The notes: a model not told the origin generated them from the letters alone. DNA of 64,000 bases from Leidyana gryllorum EB-2025a (GCA_048772705.1 JBLWGC010000002.1:62001-126000); one strand, 5' to 3'. Shown: positions 29,868-40,036, counted from the first letter of the stretch. A program made the numbers and translations.

Positions 29868-32153
29868 ATGCCAAGCCGAAGTCACCACGTTCAGCGTCAC
29901 GGCAGCGTTACTGGATGGAGGCCGTTCGTTTACTCTCTGATGAGTGGACTGCTGAATACAGAGGCGGTGGCGATGGAAGTTGGAGAGAGTACTCGTGAAG
30001 TGCCGGTCGAGACTGTTGATGGGGCAGCAGCAGTATGGAGACGGCTGTTGGAGTTCCACCAGCGGCTGACGCGTAGCGGTGGGCAGATGGGAGAGGTGAG
30101 GTTGTATTTGCCGACTGACGGGTGGAAGCTGCTCGGGGTCGAGACAGTCGGGTTTAAGTGTGTTGTCGATAGAGAGGGGAATTTTCCGGCTTTGTCAGTC
30201 TCAGATTGCAGCAAGGTGGGGTGCAGTGATGGAAGAGACTTTTGGAGAGTGAACTTGAGTCGGTCGACTCTGTCAGAGTCGATTGATCGTTTGGCGAACA
30301 GGCCACCGCCAAGAATAGTTGGTGCTGAGGGATCTGTGAGCGACGAGGCGTCTACGATTGCTGCGGGTTCTTCTTCGATGGTGTCAACTTCAGAGTTGCC
30401 GCTCTTCTTCTTGCCGAAGGCTCGAGAGCCCAAGATTGACGTGTTTAACCCGACGTATTGGACGAAGTTGAGGTTGCATCGTTTGGGATCAGCAGCTGAG
30501 AGGATTATGGTGAATATGCCTAAATGGCCGCGTTCTGAAGCTCTGAGAGAGGTTTTGGAGGCGTGGAGTCGGATTATTCAAGACACCGATGCGGAAATCG
30601 CTGAGTTGGTACAAAGTGGTTTGCCAGCTGGTCGTGACCGAGTGGATTTGGCGGTGCAGTTGCGTGATCACCGGTCGTTCTTCACTGTGTTGAGCGCGTT
30701 TCTGAACTACGATCCCCAGGTGCCGTTTGGGAGTTTTTCGGTCGACATCTGGGAACGGGCTCAGAGGATGCTGAGTACCAGACTGTTGGCTCAGCACAGT
30801 GATTTGGCGGCGGCCTGTGGACGGCTATTTAGTCACGTTATCACTGCAGGCGGGTTTTTGAGAATAACCCGTCGGCAAACTTTGGAGGGTGTGGACTGCG
30901 CGTCTGTGCATCTCCACACCGGCAGCGCTGGACGCCCTTACCAGTGGCCACTCAAGTTGGTTCGAAAGAAGGTTGGGGATGAGTGGGTCGGGTATGCTGT
31001 GCTGGTTCTCCCTCCTTTGTCTCGGACTCCCATTAACCGCAAGTTGGTCTGTTTGAAGAAACTTGAAGGTGACGAACTTACTATGTGGCGGGGGGTGAAA
31101 CTGAGTGACGGGTCTGAAGAGTTTTTGAACCGTTTTGCCGTTGAGAATTGGATCTCTCTCCAGGATTTCGAGGCCATTGATGCGCATTACAAAGGGACGG
31201 GGAATTTTTCCGAGTGCATTTGGAGACCAGAGTACTCAATTGACTCTGTGATTGCGTATCTCCACCGATGGCCGGAATCCAACCGGGACGTTCTGACTCA
31301 CTTCCACGAACGCCGAGCGGATATTTCTGAGACGGAACTCCGGCACGCCCGCAACCGGAAGCTCGCTTCACTCTATTCGGAACTGCACGCTTTCGTGATG
31401 ATCCACAATGAATTGCGGATGGGCTCGATTCCCGAGAGGAAGAAACTGGAAGTATGGGAAGTCGAGGACATGGCGAGAGACCCCTCCACAAGCGACGGAG
31501 AAGAGGTGACTGAATGGAGGAATTTCCTGAATGCTCTCAAACAGGGCCCACCCACATACTCCGAGGGACTGCCAATGTGTGGAAATCCCCAACTTCTCGC
31601 CCCCATCCGGCAGAGGGACACCGGCCATTCCTCCTCGACCGCACCCAACCCGCTGTCTCTGCGGGGAGAATCGTCCCAATCTCAGCCGTCCGGAGGTCGA
31701 ACGCGCGCCAGACCGAAGCCTTACGATCGCATCGAGACACAGACACAATTACGCCGCCAACGGATTCAGGGCGACTTTTCGGGCGAGATACAGCCGCGAG
31801 AGGCGGGAACAGAAGCCGCTCGCCAACAGGAAAGCCCCGAAATTGTGGAGATTCCAGTGGTCCCCCCGCCGCAGCCGCAGCCGCAGAAACGCGCCCCACG
31901 AGTTTATCGCGCGATACCACTCCGACCACCGCAATTGATCGCACCGCCCCAATGGGCCCCGCCGCAGCAGCCCCGGCCCCAAGTGGCCCCCCCACTGCAC
32001 CATTGGGCCCCGCCTCCCGAATTGGAGCAACAGCAATGGGTCCAGCCCCAAGCACCCCCCCCACAGCAGCCGCAGCAGCCCCAAGTGCCCCCGCCACAGC
32101 AGCCGCAGCAGCGGCAACCGAACGCCTTGTGGCAGCCGTGGAGAGACAATTGA
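29868..32153 (+). CDS. Paralogue-array member 5 (unrecognised family)
   Basis: 761 aa from the ATG at 29868; MPSRSHHVQR aligns with members 6-8, so this start is preferred over the in-frame ATG at 29811. Blocks: GWRPFVYSLMSGLLNTE (about 29910), LYLPTDGWKLLG (about 30104), DVFNPTYW (about 30439), central domain 30955-31195 (KLVRKKVGDEWVGYAV, KKLEGDELTMWRG, ENWISLQDFEAIDAHY), AYLHRWPESN (about 31255), FVMIHNELRMG (about 31390) and EGLPMC (about 31563). The Pro/Gln tail (APPPELEQQQW, PPQQPQQPQ) ends NALWQPWRDN. Its 3' flank (32160-32212) is nearly identical to that of member 6, evidence of a duplication that included 3' sequence. Function unknown. Confidence 0.8.
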   Translation: MPSRSHHVQRHGSVTGWRPFVYSLMSGLLNTEAVAMEVGESTREVPVETVDGAAAVWRRLLEFHQRLTRSGGQMGEVRLYLPTDGWKLLGVETVGFKCVVDREGNFPALSVSDCSKVGCSDGRDFWRVNLSRSTLSESIDRLANRPPPRIVGAEGSVSDEASTIAAGSSSMVSTSELPLFFLPKAREPKIDVFNPTYWTKLRLHRLGSAAERIMVNMPKWPRSEALREVLEAWSRIIQDTDAEIAELVQSGLPAGRDRVDLAVQLRDHRSFFTVLSAFLNYDPQVPFGSFSVDIWERAQRMLSTRLLAQHSDLAAACGRLFSHVITAGGFLRITRRQTLEGVDCASVHLHTGSAGRPYQWPLKLVRKKVGDEWVGYAVLVLPPLSRTPINRKLVCLKKLEGDELTMWRGVKLSDGSEEFLNRFAVENWISLQDFEAIDAHYKGTGNFSECIWRPEYSIDSVIAYLHRWPESNRDVLTHFHERRADISETELRHARNRKLASLYSELHAFVMIHNELRMGSIPERKKLEVWEVEDMARDPSTSDGEEVTEWRNFLNALKQGPPTYSEGLPMCGNPQLLAPIRQRDTGHSSSTAPNPLSLRGESSQSQPSGGRTRARPKPYDRIETQTQLRRQRIQGDFSGEIQPREAGTEAARQQESPEIVEIPVVPPPQPQPQKRAPRVYRAIPLRPPQLIAPPQWAPPQQPRPQVAPPLHHWAPPPELEQQQWVQPQAPPPQQPQQPQVPPPQQPQQRQPNALWQPWRDN

Positions 32154-32623
32154 AACAGTGAAAGAACGATTCTCGCTTAGATTTCGGAACACTAATCTTT
32201 TGATGTGACACGCAGTTGATTCGTCAAACCCCTGTGTGACACGGAGTGTTAGGGTACCGTAATCCTAGATTAGTGAACCCCCTTTTGCATCTTTTATTTG
32301 TTTATATTTTATGTGTGGTGATCTATATGACGATTGGGGCCGGCTGACACGGAGACACCGGCATCCAAACACGCGTGTGCTCGGCACGGACTGAACCGAT
32401 TGGACTAATTGAACTACGCGATGCCGAAGGACGGACTAAGAAGCGAGGCGGCAAGCCATCCAGAGGAAGATCAAGACCCTACGGTTGACGTTACGGCAGT
32501 TCCGAACGCTGATCGGCCTACAGAACCGATCACGAATTAGGGGTGTTCTTTTGCGGCGCTGAACTCTCTCTGCCATCTGTGAGCAGATTTTTTTTTGGAC
32601 TGTTCTCTGCCTACTCGCGCGAG
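32154..32623. other. Gap between array members 5 and 6, with duplicated 3' flank
   Basis: 470 bp. The segment 32160-32212 (GAACGATTCTCGCTTAGATT onward) recurs almost unchanged after member 6 at 34768-34825, so it is probably shared 3' UTR. Around 32334-32385 lies a block with GGCCGGC and AACACGCGTGT like those in two other gaps. The end carries the CGCTGAACTCTCTCTGC box, also found upstream of member 7 (39984-40000), and the T-run. Confidence 0.45.
32588..32596 (+). promoter_or_regulatory. T-run upstream of array member 6
   Basis: Nine T, then GGACTGTTCTCTGCC and ACTCGCGCGAG directly before the ATG. The same sequence with small changes precedes member 7, so the 5' flank was duplicated with the gene. 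Confidence 0.5.
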
Positions 32624-34762
32624 ATGTCAAGCCGAAGTCACCACCTTCAGCGCGGCCGGCGCGTCACTCGGTGGACGCCGTTCGTTTACTCTCTGATGAG
32701 TGGACTGCTGAGCACAGAGACGGCGGCGATGGAAGTTGGAGAGAGCACTGAAGAGAGGAGGGAGGCGCCCGTGACCAATGCCGATGGGCCGGCTGAAGTG
32801 TGGGGACGGGTGTTGGAATTGGGGGGCGGCAGGTCGAAGCGGCCCGATACGCAGATGGGAGAGGTGGAGTTGTATCTGCCGACTGACGGGTGGAAGTTAG
32901 TGGAAGGCGAGAGACGCGGGTCTGTGTGGGTTGTTGACAGAGAGGAGACTTACCCCCCTCTGTCTCTGGCAGAATGCCGAAGAGTGGGGGGCAGAGATGG
33001 AAGAGCGTTTTGGAAAGCAAAGTTGAGTTCCGAGAATCTCTCCGAGTCGATTGCGCGTCTGATGAGTGAGCGGCCGCGAAAAGTTGGTGCTGCTGCTGTG
33101 AGCGACGAGGCGTCGACGAGTGCTGCGGGTTCTTCGGTGGTGTCAGTTGCGGAGGCGTCCGTTGCGGAGGCTCCTCCAGCTCCGCCTCGGGCGAACGACG
33201 TATTCTCACTCGGGTATTGGGGAAGGTTTCCCGCGCGTCACCTTCATAGAACCCGGAGATATTTCGCGAATGTTGTGTCTGAGTGGCCACGTACAGAGTG
33301 TCTGAGACTGATTTTGGAGAAGCTGAGTCAAATGCTCATAGAAGACGATGAGAGAGTTGGGTCAGATCCGAAGGCGTACCGCTCGAGAAACTGTTGGTGG
33401 CTACCGACAGAGGGTTACAAAGCAATTGTGGCAACACTCCACTTGTTAATCCATCCCGACCAGTCCGTCCAACGGGGCACTCCCTTTGACACTTTCTGGC
33501 ACCACGCTGAGAGGCTGATGATCCATCCATTCATCACCAACCAGAAAGATCTCAAAAGTCACTGCGGCCAATTACTCAATACCGTCTTCGCTCAGTCCTC
33601 CCACCTCTCCATCACTCGAAGACAAACTGAAGAACTTGACGACTGTGTGTGTGTGCAAGTTGGGTCGCGGGTTGCGGGTGATATCAACAGTCCGTGCGCG
33701 TTGCGACTGGTGAGAAAGAAGATTGGAGATGAGTGGGTCGGCTACGCTCTGATCGCTCCTCAGTCTGGGAGTCGCAAACCGACACTCCAGCACCGGTGGG
33801 TAATCGTACAGAAACTGGAAGGTGACGAAATCACTATGTGGCGGGGAGTCAAACTGAGTGATGGGTCTGAAGAGTTCGCGAACTCTCACTCCGTCGGACA
33901 TCGGATCTCTCTTCACGACTTTGAGGCCATTGAGGCACATTACAACGGGACTTCGGATCTCTCCGACTCCAACGGCCAGCGAGAACACCCGGTCGACATA
34001 ATGATTGCGTATCTCAAAAAGTGGCCCGAAGAGAATGCAAATCTAATAGCTCGCTGTACAGAGAGACTAAACGACTGCACACCCGACGATGGGCTCTATT
34101 CCCGAGAAACAGTCGCAGATTTGCTCTACGACCAACTGCACCCCTTTCTGGTGGTCCATAATCGACTACGAATGGGCACACTGTCTCACCAGCTAGAAGG
34201 GAGGAAACACTGGCGACGTGGAATTCAGGGATCCTCGATGCTCAGGACTAACCGGAGGGGTCCCGATTCCCGTGTCGAGATTCTCGAAGCTCTGCAGGAG
34301 AATTCTGCCGCGAGCCACACCATCGGACTGCCGATTTACGAGGGGCCGGAAACCCGTTTGCGACCCCTCCAGCACGCGATCCCAGACTCCTCCTCCACCC
34401 CACTCAACCTGTCGTCTCTGAGGGAGGAATCGTCGCAATCTCAGCCGTCCAAAGGCCGAACGCACCACAGACCGACGCCATACCATCGCGTCCAGTCGCA
34501 CACGGAGGTCACACACCAACAGACAGCGGTAACTCGACAGCGGCCTCAGCCGCAGCCGCAGCCGCAACCGCAGCAACGCGCCCCACGAATTTATCGCGCG
34601 ATACCAATCCGACCACCGCAATTGATCGCACCGCCCCAAGTGGCCCCCCCACTGCACCATTGGGCCCCGCCCCCCGAATTGGAGCAACAGCAATGGGCCC
34701 CCCCACAGCAGCCGCAGCAGCGGCAACCGAACGCCTTATGGCAGCCGTGGAGAGACAATTGA
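32624..34762 (+). CDS. Paralogue-array member 6 (unrecognised family)
   Basis: 712 aa from the ATG at 32624; the frame runs 27 codons further 5' without an ATG. Blocks: RWTPFVYSLMSGLLSTE (about 32669), LYLPTDGWKLVE (about 32873), DVFSLGYW (about 33198), central domain 33705-33955 (RLVRKKIGDEWVGYAL, QKLEGDEITMWRG, GHRISLHDFEAIEAHY), AYLKKWPEENANL (about 34006), FLVVHNRLRMG (about 34144) and IGLPIY (about 34322). The tail is Pro/Gln-rich (YRAIPIRPPQLIAPP shared with member 5) and ends NALWQPWRDN. The first 135 nt or so and nt 33808-34040 are nearly identical to member 7, but the intervening parts are not. Function unknown. Confidence 0.8.
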   Translation: MSSRSHHLQRGRRVTRWTPFVYSLMSGLLSTETAAMEVGESTEERREAPVTNADGPAEVWGRVLELGGGRSKRPDTQMGEVELYLPTDGWKLVEGERRGSVWVVDREETYPPLSLAECRRVGGRDGRAFWKAKLSSENLSESIARLMSERPRKVGAAAVSDEASTSAAGSSVVSVAEASVAEAPPAPPRANDVFSLGYWGRFPARHLHRTRRYFANVVSEWPRTECLRLILEKLSQMLIEDDERVGSDPKAYRSRNCWWLPTEGYKAIVATLHLLIHPDQSVQRGTPFDTFWHHAERLMIHPFITNQKDLKSHCGQLLNTVFAQSSHLSITRRQTEELDDCVCVQVGSRVAGDINSPCALRLVRKKIGDEWVGYALIAPQSGSRKPTLQHRWVIVQKLEGDEITMWRGVKLSDGSEEFANSHSVGHRISLHDFEAIEAHYNGTSDLSDSNGQREHPVDIMIAYLKKWPEENANLIARCTERLNDCTPDDGLYSRETVADLLYDQLHPFLVVHNRLRMGTLSHQLEGRKHWRRGIQGSSMLRTNRRGPDSRVEILEALQENSAASHTIGLPIYEGPETRLRPLQHAIPDSSSTPLNLSSLREESSQSQPSKGRTHHRPTPYHRVQSHTEVTHQQTAVTRQRPQPQPQPQPQQRAPRIYRAIPIRPPQLIAPPQVAPPLHHWAPPPELEQQQWAPPQQPQQRQPNALWQPWRDN

Positions 34763-34828
34763 AATAATAAAAGAACGATTCTCGCTTAGATTTCGGAACA
34801 CTAATCTCTGATGTGACACACAGTCTGC

Positions 34829-34930
<102 letters not shown>

Positions 34931-34938
34931 ATTGCCCC

Positions 34939-35117
34939 TGAGCGGTCAGGCGCAGTGAGGCAAAACGCGAAGGCAATGTTATGTCGCCGACATCCTTTTA
35001 GTCTTTTGTAAATAGATCAGAGCTAGTTGATAACTAATGAGCGACACGCCTATGTTGAGTAAGCCTATAGGAACCCCCGCAGCCTCGGAGGTTAACGTGA
35101 GCCATTCACACGGCTCA
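34939..35117 (+). repeat. 5' LTR of the Ty3/gypsy element
   Basis: 179 bp, TG...CA ends with the inverted pair TGAGC/GCTCA; same as the copy at 39691-39869. The ATG of the first reading frame lies inside it (35037). Confidence 0.95.
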
Positions 35118-35480
35118 GCTGGGGGCTGTTCTGGGAACCACGAGGCTGTGCTGTTGGAGTTCCTAGCTAACGACGAGAGGTTCCCCCGAGAACCACATGA
35201 GGACGACGTGGTGGAACAGCTCAATCGGAGAGCCAAGTTCCTCAACTTCCTCAACCTCGCTCCATTCGACCCGCCCAACGAGAGAGCGTTCGAAGACTGG
35301 GTCGACGCAGCGGCGGCGCAAATCAAGAGATTCGGACTCTGCTCCGAACTCTTCAGAGATGCCTGGGCTCTGGTGGCAACGCCGAATGTAGCGGCAACCC
35401 TCCGTAGCCTACCGGCGGGACTCCAGTACGAGGAGATGGTCGAGAGAGTGGCGAAGAGACACTTCCGCCACTCCGACTGA
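35037..35480 (+). CDS. Gag-type N-terminal part of the Ty3/gypsy element
   Basis: 147 codons starting inside the 5' LTR. An acidic, helical region (FLNFLNLAPFDPPNERAFEDW) fits the N-terminal part of a gag protein by position and character; no specific match recognised. It is followed by the long frame with zinc knuckles and pol, a two-frame layout common in this family. Confidence 0.6.
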   Translation: MSDTPMLSKPIGTPAASEVNVSHSHGSAGGCSGNHEAVLLEFLANDERFPREPHEDDVVEQLNRRAKFLNFLNLAPFDPPNERAFEDWVDAAAAQIKRFGLCSELFRDAWALVATPNVAATLRSLPAGLQYEEMVERVAKRHFRHSD

Positions 35481-35529
35481 CGTAGAGGAGCTCGAGTTAG
35501 AGATCGCTGCGGGAAAGAGAGCGGGGACA

Positions 35530-38500
35530 GTGCCGGATGCGGTGGCGTGGATGCGTTCGGTCTGCAGGAGATTCGTCCGAGTGAGAGACCGTCGCCAACA
35601 CGACTCCCTGCTCACCGAGGGAAGGTTGCGGATGCTCTTCAAGAGAAGTTTACCCCTCGATGTGCTCGAGAGATTAAGCTATATGCCCAACCTCGACTCG
35701 CTCACGGCCTTAATGGACGGGGCTGAGTTCGCCGAAGCTGAGTGTGCTAAGAAGAGAGCGCGGACGGGTGTCCCGCTGTTTACGGCAGAGCCTCCGGCGA
35801 CTGATGAGTCGATGGAAGAGAAAACGGCGGAGCCGCCCAAGGCGCCGGCCGATACCCCCAAGAAGGAGGTGGAGAAGCCTCCCTGCTTCAGGTGTGGGTT
35901 GAAGGGTCACCACTCGAAGGACTGCGAGTACAAGGAGAAAAAGTGCGAGCATTGCGACAAGAAAGGTCACGCCGCGACCACGTGTAGGGCGCTAGTAAAG
36001 CGCGATCCGAAGTCGCAGAGGATCAAGCTTCGTGTAATGGAGACCCGGGCAGGTCACGTGCTTCAGTCTAAGGAGCCGTATTCAGCCGAAGAGAAGATCG
36101 TAAGCGCGGAAGAGCTGTTGGAGATCTTGCGAAGTCGAGCAGCGAAAGTTAGAGAGCGTAAAGCGAAGCATTACCGAGAGCTCAAGGAGGCCGCCAAGAA
36201 GAAAGCAGCGGAAGAGGAGAAAGCGGACGCCAAGGTGTGCGAGGCCGAGGACTCGTCGAGCAAGACCGACGATGAAGGAGTCCTCGAGGAGACCTGCCGC
36301 CTGCTCAAAGATTACCTTGGCGAGAGAGAGGTGTATCGCTGCTCGCCGAACGGGTTCGGAAAGGCTTTCCGGATGCCCGTAAAGATCAACGGAGTAGAGT
36401 TCGAGGCGATAGTCGACACAGGAGCGGCTTTCAGTGTCTGCGGGCCTTCGTTGCGTAAGAAGTTCGGGTTAAGGGCTACCGGTGATACGGTAAACTTCGC
36501 CGGGCTGGGTACCGCGAGGGGCCGGAAGCTCGAACCTGTAAAGTTGGAGATTGGAGGGGTTGGCTTTGAGCAATCGTTTTGGGTAGTCGAGACGCATCAT
36601 GACCAGTTACTAGTAGGTATGGACGCGTTGAAGACCAGCGGGCTGTTGCTGGACCCTCTCGAGGGCCAGTTACTGCCTAGGAGGGTCGAGGCGCTGATGG
36701 TTGAGCTTACGGAGGAAGAGAAGCGAGCCAATGCGGCTAAAGACGTCGTTACAGGCTACGAGATAGGGGCTACCGACGAAGAAAAGAAAGCCGAGGCTCG
36801 AGCTACGTTTCATGCGATCACGAGTCACTTGAGTCCGGAGAGGGTCTCTGAGCTGTGGGACATCTGGTGGGAGTATAAAGATGCCTGGCTGGACCCGGTG
36901 CCGGGGCGAGTTAAGGTCAGCACCGCCAGCTTCGAGGTTTACGGGAAGCCGTATAGGGCAAGGTTGAGACCGCTGACCGCGGAGTTGAAGGAGGAGTTAG
37001 ATAAGCAACTCCAGAGTATGCTCAAGGCTGGTGTAATCAGGCCGAGTAAGAGCCCGTGGGGTGCAAGCCCCTTATTTGTAAAGAAGAAGACTGGGGAGTG
37101 GCGGATTGTAGTAGATTACCGCCCTCTCAACGCGCAGATGGTACCGGACGCGTACCCCCTGCCTCACGTGTGGGACCTGTGCCAATTGGCAGCCGGGCAC
37201 GAGTGGTACTCGGCTCTAGATTGCGCCAACGGTTTCTGGAACGTAAGGCTAGAGGAGGGGAGTATGCCGTACACCGCGATGATCACCCACGCTGGCACTT
37301 ACGAGTACACGGTGCTCCCGTTCGGAGTGCGTAATTCTCCGAGCGAGTGTCAACGCGCGTTAGATCTAGCCTTCGGTTCCGTCCGTTGCGCGACGAGGTA
37401 CATTGACGATATCACCATTTGGGGTGACACGAAGGAGGAACACGACGCGACGCTGCGAGAGGTACTGGCGGCGGCGAGGGAAGCAGGGTTCTTCTTCAAG
37501 CTCAAGAAGACGGAGCTGTACAGGCGAGAGGTCAACATGCTAGGGTTTAGAGTAAGTCGGGAAGGCATCAGGCCGAGTCCGAAGAAGGTGCAGGGGATCG
37601 TAAACGCACCTGCACCCACGAATTTGAGAGAGCTACGGGAGTTCTTGGGGATGAGTAGCTACTTGAGAAAGTTCGTGCAGGATTACAGCACGATCGCGGA
37701 GCCACTGACGTCTCTCACCAAGCAGAGTCACCCCTTCGAGTGGGGTCCCGAGCAGCAACGAGCGTTCGCGCTAGTTAAGAAGGGAATCGCCGAAGCGGCC
37801 TTACTGGCCTATCCTAAGGGCCCTGGGCTGTTCGTGATTAACACGGATGCCTGTAAGAAAGGGGTCGGGGCGGTGCTGATGCAAGCCCAGGAGGGGACGC
37901 TGGTGACCCTGGAATATGCTAGTAAGAAGTTGACTGACGCGGAGACCAGGTGGAGCACGTCGGAACAGGAAGCATTCGCAGTGGTGTGGGCTGTAAAGAA
38001 GTTCCACGACTACATCCGCACCCGCAAGACCTTCGTAATTACGGACCATGCCGCGCTGAAGTATTTCAACGCGATGCAGGATGGCAAGTTCCTGCGCTGG
38101 TCGCTGTTCTTACAGCAGTACGACTTGGAGTTCATCTACCTAGAAGGGGAGGACAACGTCGTGGCCGATTACTTGTCGCGGCACCCAGCAGATGACGAAG
38201 GCGGGATAGATATGGAAGAGTATTGCGTGCCGCTCTTCGAGGCTGAGGCAGTCGCGCAGATCTGGCCACCCCCGTTGCTCCCGTCGATCCCTCAGTTACG
38301 AGAGGCGTCTAAATCGATCCCTCCGGGAGAGGAGAATCTGATAAGAAAAGGGCCGGAAGGCCTGTATTACAAAATAGGGAGTACGAAGCTGTGGATTCCA
38401 CCAGACTGGCGAGAGACCCTCTTATACTGGTTCCACTGCGGGAAGGCCGGGATGCACGTGGCGGTAAACCGGATGCTGAGGCTTATGCGGCAGTGGGTCT

Positions 38501-39669
38501 ACTGGCCAGGGATGTCCGAGCAGGCCGCAGAGTATGTCAGGGCGTGCATCGTGTGTCAGCGACTCCGTAAGCCGACGAAGCGGGCCCTCGTGGGCATGTT
38601 GACTAAGCCGTGGCCGTGCGAGATAGTCAGTATCGACCTCGTCGGGCCGAGACGATGGAAAGGGGAAGCTTACTGGTGGGTGGTGATCGTGGATCATTAC
38701 TCGCGATTCATGGTAGTGGAGGTACTGTGGGAGCCCCCAACGGCCAAGAGCGTGGCCAAGGCCCTCCGGGAGAAGTGGCTCTATACCTTCCAGGTCCCTA
38801 CCGCGATACTTACCGACAGAGGATCGGTGTTCCAGGGGGCTGCCTTTCGCGAGCTTGTGGACATCGAAATGGGGTGTACCCACTACTTCACCACGGCTCA
38901 TTACCCGCAAGGCAACGGGATCAACGAGGCCTCGCACGAGTTTCTCAAGCGGGGCGTTGACGCTCTGGTAGCCGAGGGCACCGCGGAGCCGCTGGAGACT
39001 CTGGTCGCGTCGCTAGTGATGGCCTATAACGCCACGCCCCATGTAGCTACGGCGCGGTCGCCGTTCTACATGTTGATGGGGTTCGAGCCGGCGATCGCCG
39101 GTTGGCAGGCGCTGCGACAAGACAACAACGAGGCTAGAGTCGCGCAACAGCGCGCCCACCGGTTGCAAGGGTACGTAGGGTGGGTGCTGGCGCAGCGAAC
39201 GCGGGCGCTGGAGGCGCAACCCGCCAAGGCGATAACAGTAGGTGACTGGGTCCTGACCGAGGCGTCCAAGGAAGCCCGAGACGCTATGCTGCAAGCAGAT
39301 CTCCACGGCCCCACGTCGTCTAGCTTCCGCCACTCCCTGCCGTGTCGCGTGGTGCGAGTCCGGGACGGTAGTGCCACAGTGGCGCACCTGGGCCGGGCCG
39401 AGGAGCTGCGTACAGTAGCGCTCCGGAAGCTTACCCCACTGCCCGCTGCTATCCCCGGGTCACTCTTCCAACTTACCGTCGACCACGTGGAGAAGAACGA
39501 AGGGCAGTGGCTACGAGAGAGGCCTTTGAATCGGGGCTGGCCCAAGGACGTTACTGTGGAGGATGTCGTCTTGCAGGGGCGAGCGCGGGTGGAAGATCCG
39601 CTACGACCCACGGCGGACGGCCCGCCCGCTAAGAAGCGCCGCGCGCCCTCTAGAGTGGTAATCGATTGA
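35530..39669 (+). CDS. Gag-pol part of the Ty3/gypsy element (zinc knuckle, PR, RT, RNase H, integrase)
   Basis: About 1,379 codons, open throughout; the true 5' limit of translation is unclear because no ATG lies at the left end. Parts: two CCHC zinc knuckles (CFRCGLKGHHSKDC and CEHCDKKGHAATTC, about 35883-35990), protease with VDTGAAFS (about 36412), reverse transcriptase (VDYRPLNAQ at about 37110, YIDDITIWG at about 37400), RNase H (INTDACKKGVGAVL, about 37830), integrase zinc finger (about 38433-38560), integrase core (about 38630-39050) and a C-terminal beta domain. The order PR-RT-RH-INT places it in Ty3/gypsy. Confidence 0.93.
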   Translation: MPDAVAWMRSVCRRFVRVRDRRQHDSLLTEGRLRMLFKRSLPLDVLERLSYMPNLDSLTALMDGAEFAEAECAKKRARTGVPLFTAEPPATDESMEEKTAEPPKAPADTPKKEVEKPPCFRCGLKGHHSKDCEYKEKKCEHCDKKGHAATTCRALVKRDPKSQRIKLRVMETRAGHVLQSKEPYSAEEKIVSAEELLEILRSRAAKVRERKAKHYRELKEAAKKKAAEEEKADAKVCEAEDSSSKTDDEGVLEETCRLLKDYLGEREVYRCSPNGFGKAFRMPVKINGVEFEAIVDTGAAFSVCGPSLRKKFGLRATGDTVNFAGLGTARGRKLEPVKLEIGGVGFEQSFWVVETHHDQLLVGMDALKTSGLLLDPLEGQLLPRRVEALMVELTEEEKRANAAKDVVTGYEIGATDEEKKAEARATFHAITSHLSPERVSELWDIWWEYKDAWLDPVPGRVKVSTASFEVYGKPYRARLRPLTAELKEELDKQLQSMLKAGVIRPSKSPWGASPLFVKKKTGEWRIVVDYRPLNAQMVPDAYPLPHVWDLCQLAAGHEWYSALDCANGFWNVRLEEGSMPYTAMITHAGTYEYTVLPFGVRNSPSECQRALDLAFGSVRCATRYIDDITIWGDTKEEHDATLREVLAAAREAGFFFKLKKTELYRREVNMLGFRVSREGIRPSPKKVQGIVNAPAPTNLRELREFLGMSSYLRKFVQDYSTIAEPLTSLTKQSHPFEWGPEQQRAFALVKKGIAEAALLAYPKGPGLFVINTDACKKGVGAVLMQAQEGTLVTLEYASKKLTDAETRWSTSEQEAFAVVWAVKKFHDYIRTRKTFVITDHAALKYFNAMQDGKFLRWSLFLQQYDLEFIYLEGEDNVVADYLSRHPADDEGGIDMEEYCVPLFEAEAVAQIWPPPLLPSIPQLREASKSIPPGEENLIRKGPEGLYYKIGSTKLWIPPDWRETLLYWFHCGKAGMHVAVNRMLRLMRQWVYWPGMSEQAAEYVRACIVCQRLRKPTKRALVGMLTKPWPCEIVSIDLVGPRRWKGEAYWWVVIVDHYSRFMVVEVLWEPPTAKSVAKALREKWLYTFQVPTAILTDRGSVFQGAAFRELVDIEMGCTHYFTTAHYPQGNGINEASHEFLKRGVDALVAEGTAEPLETLVASLVMAYNATPHVATARSPFYMLMGFEPAIAGWQALRQDNNEARVAQQRAHRLQGYVGWVLAQRTRALEAQPAKAITVGDWVLTEASKEARDAMLQADLHGPTSSSFRHSLPCRVVRVRDGSATVAHLGRAEELRTVALRKLTPLPAAIPGSLFQLTVDHVEKNEGQWLRERPLNRGWPKDVTVEDVVLQGRARVEDPLRPTADGPPAKKRRAPSRVVID

Positions 39670-39690
39670 GGGACTCGGCGGGAGGGGAGC

Positions 39691-39869
39691 TGAGCGGTCA
39701 GGCGCAGTGAGGCAAAACGCGAAGGCAATGTTATGTCGCCGACATCCTTTTAGTCTTTTGTAAATAGATCAGAGCTAGTTGATAACTAATGAGCGACACG
39801 CCTATGTTGAGTAAGCCTATAGGAACCCCCGCAGCCTCGGAGGTTAACGTGAGCCATTCACACGGCTCA
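39691..39869 (+). repeat. 3' LTR of the Ty3/gypsy element
   Basis: 179-bp direct repeat of 34939-35117, preceded by a purine-rich tract and followed by the GCCCC target duplication. Confidence 0.95.
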
Positions 39870-40003
39870 GCCCCCTCCGAGAGGGTGGTCGCTTCGCTCA
39901 GCCGTCTGTGAGCGGCATTCGTAACAATCATCGCCGAATTTGACCTTTGGTGGCGATTTTGAATGAAAGAGGTTTCTTTTACGCCGCTGAACTCTCTCTG
40001 CAG

Positions 40004-40010
40004 TTTTTTT
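40004..40010 (+). promoter_or_regulatory. T-run upstream of array member 7
   Basis: Seven T directly after CTCTCTCTGCAG, then GACTGTTCTCTGCCCACTCG and AAGAG before the ATG. Homologous to the member 6 leader. Confidence 0.5.
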
Positions 40011-40036
40011 GACTGTTCTCTGCCCACTCGCAAGAG

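Larger units (their letters stand above)
34939..39869 (+). mobile_element. Ty3/gypsy LTR retrotransposon, looks whole, very young
   Basis: 4.9-kb element with two 179-bp LTRs that read as identical, each beginning TGAGC and ending GCTCA. Flanking bases GCCCC (34934-34938 and 39870-39874) form a 5-bp target-site duplication. A purine-rich tract (GGCGGGAGGGGAGC) abuts the 3' LTR. Internal parts in order: a gag region, zinc knuckles, protease, reverse transcriptase, RNase H and integrase, the order typical of Ty3/gypsy. Identical LTRs mean a very recent insertion. It sits between array members 6 and 7 in the same orientation and interrupts no reading frame. Confidence 0.95.

Noticed and set aside
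31514-32211. Several Ala/Pro-rich frames on both strands in the tail of member 5
   Set aside because: Shadow frames of the CCG/CAG-rich Pro/Gln tail; the family alignment fixes the real frame.
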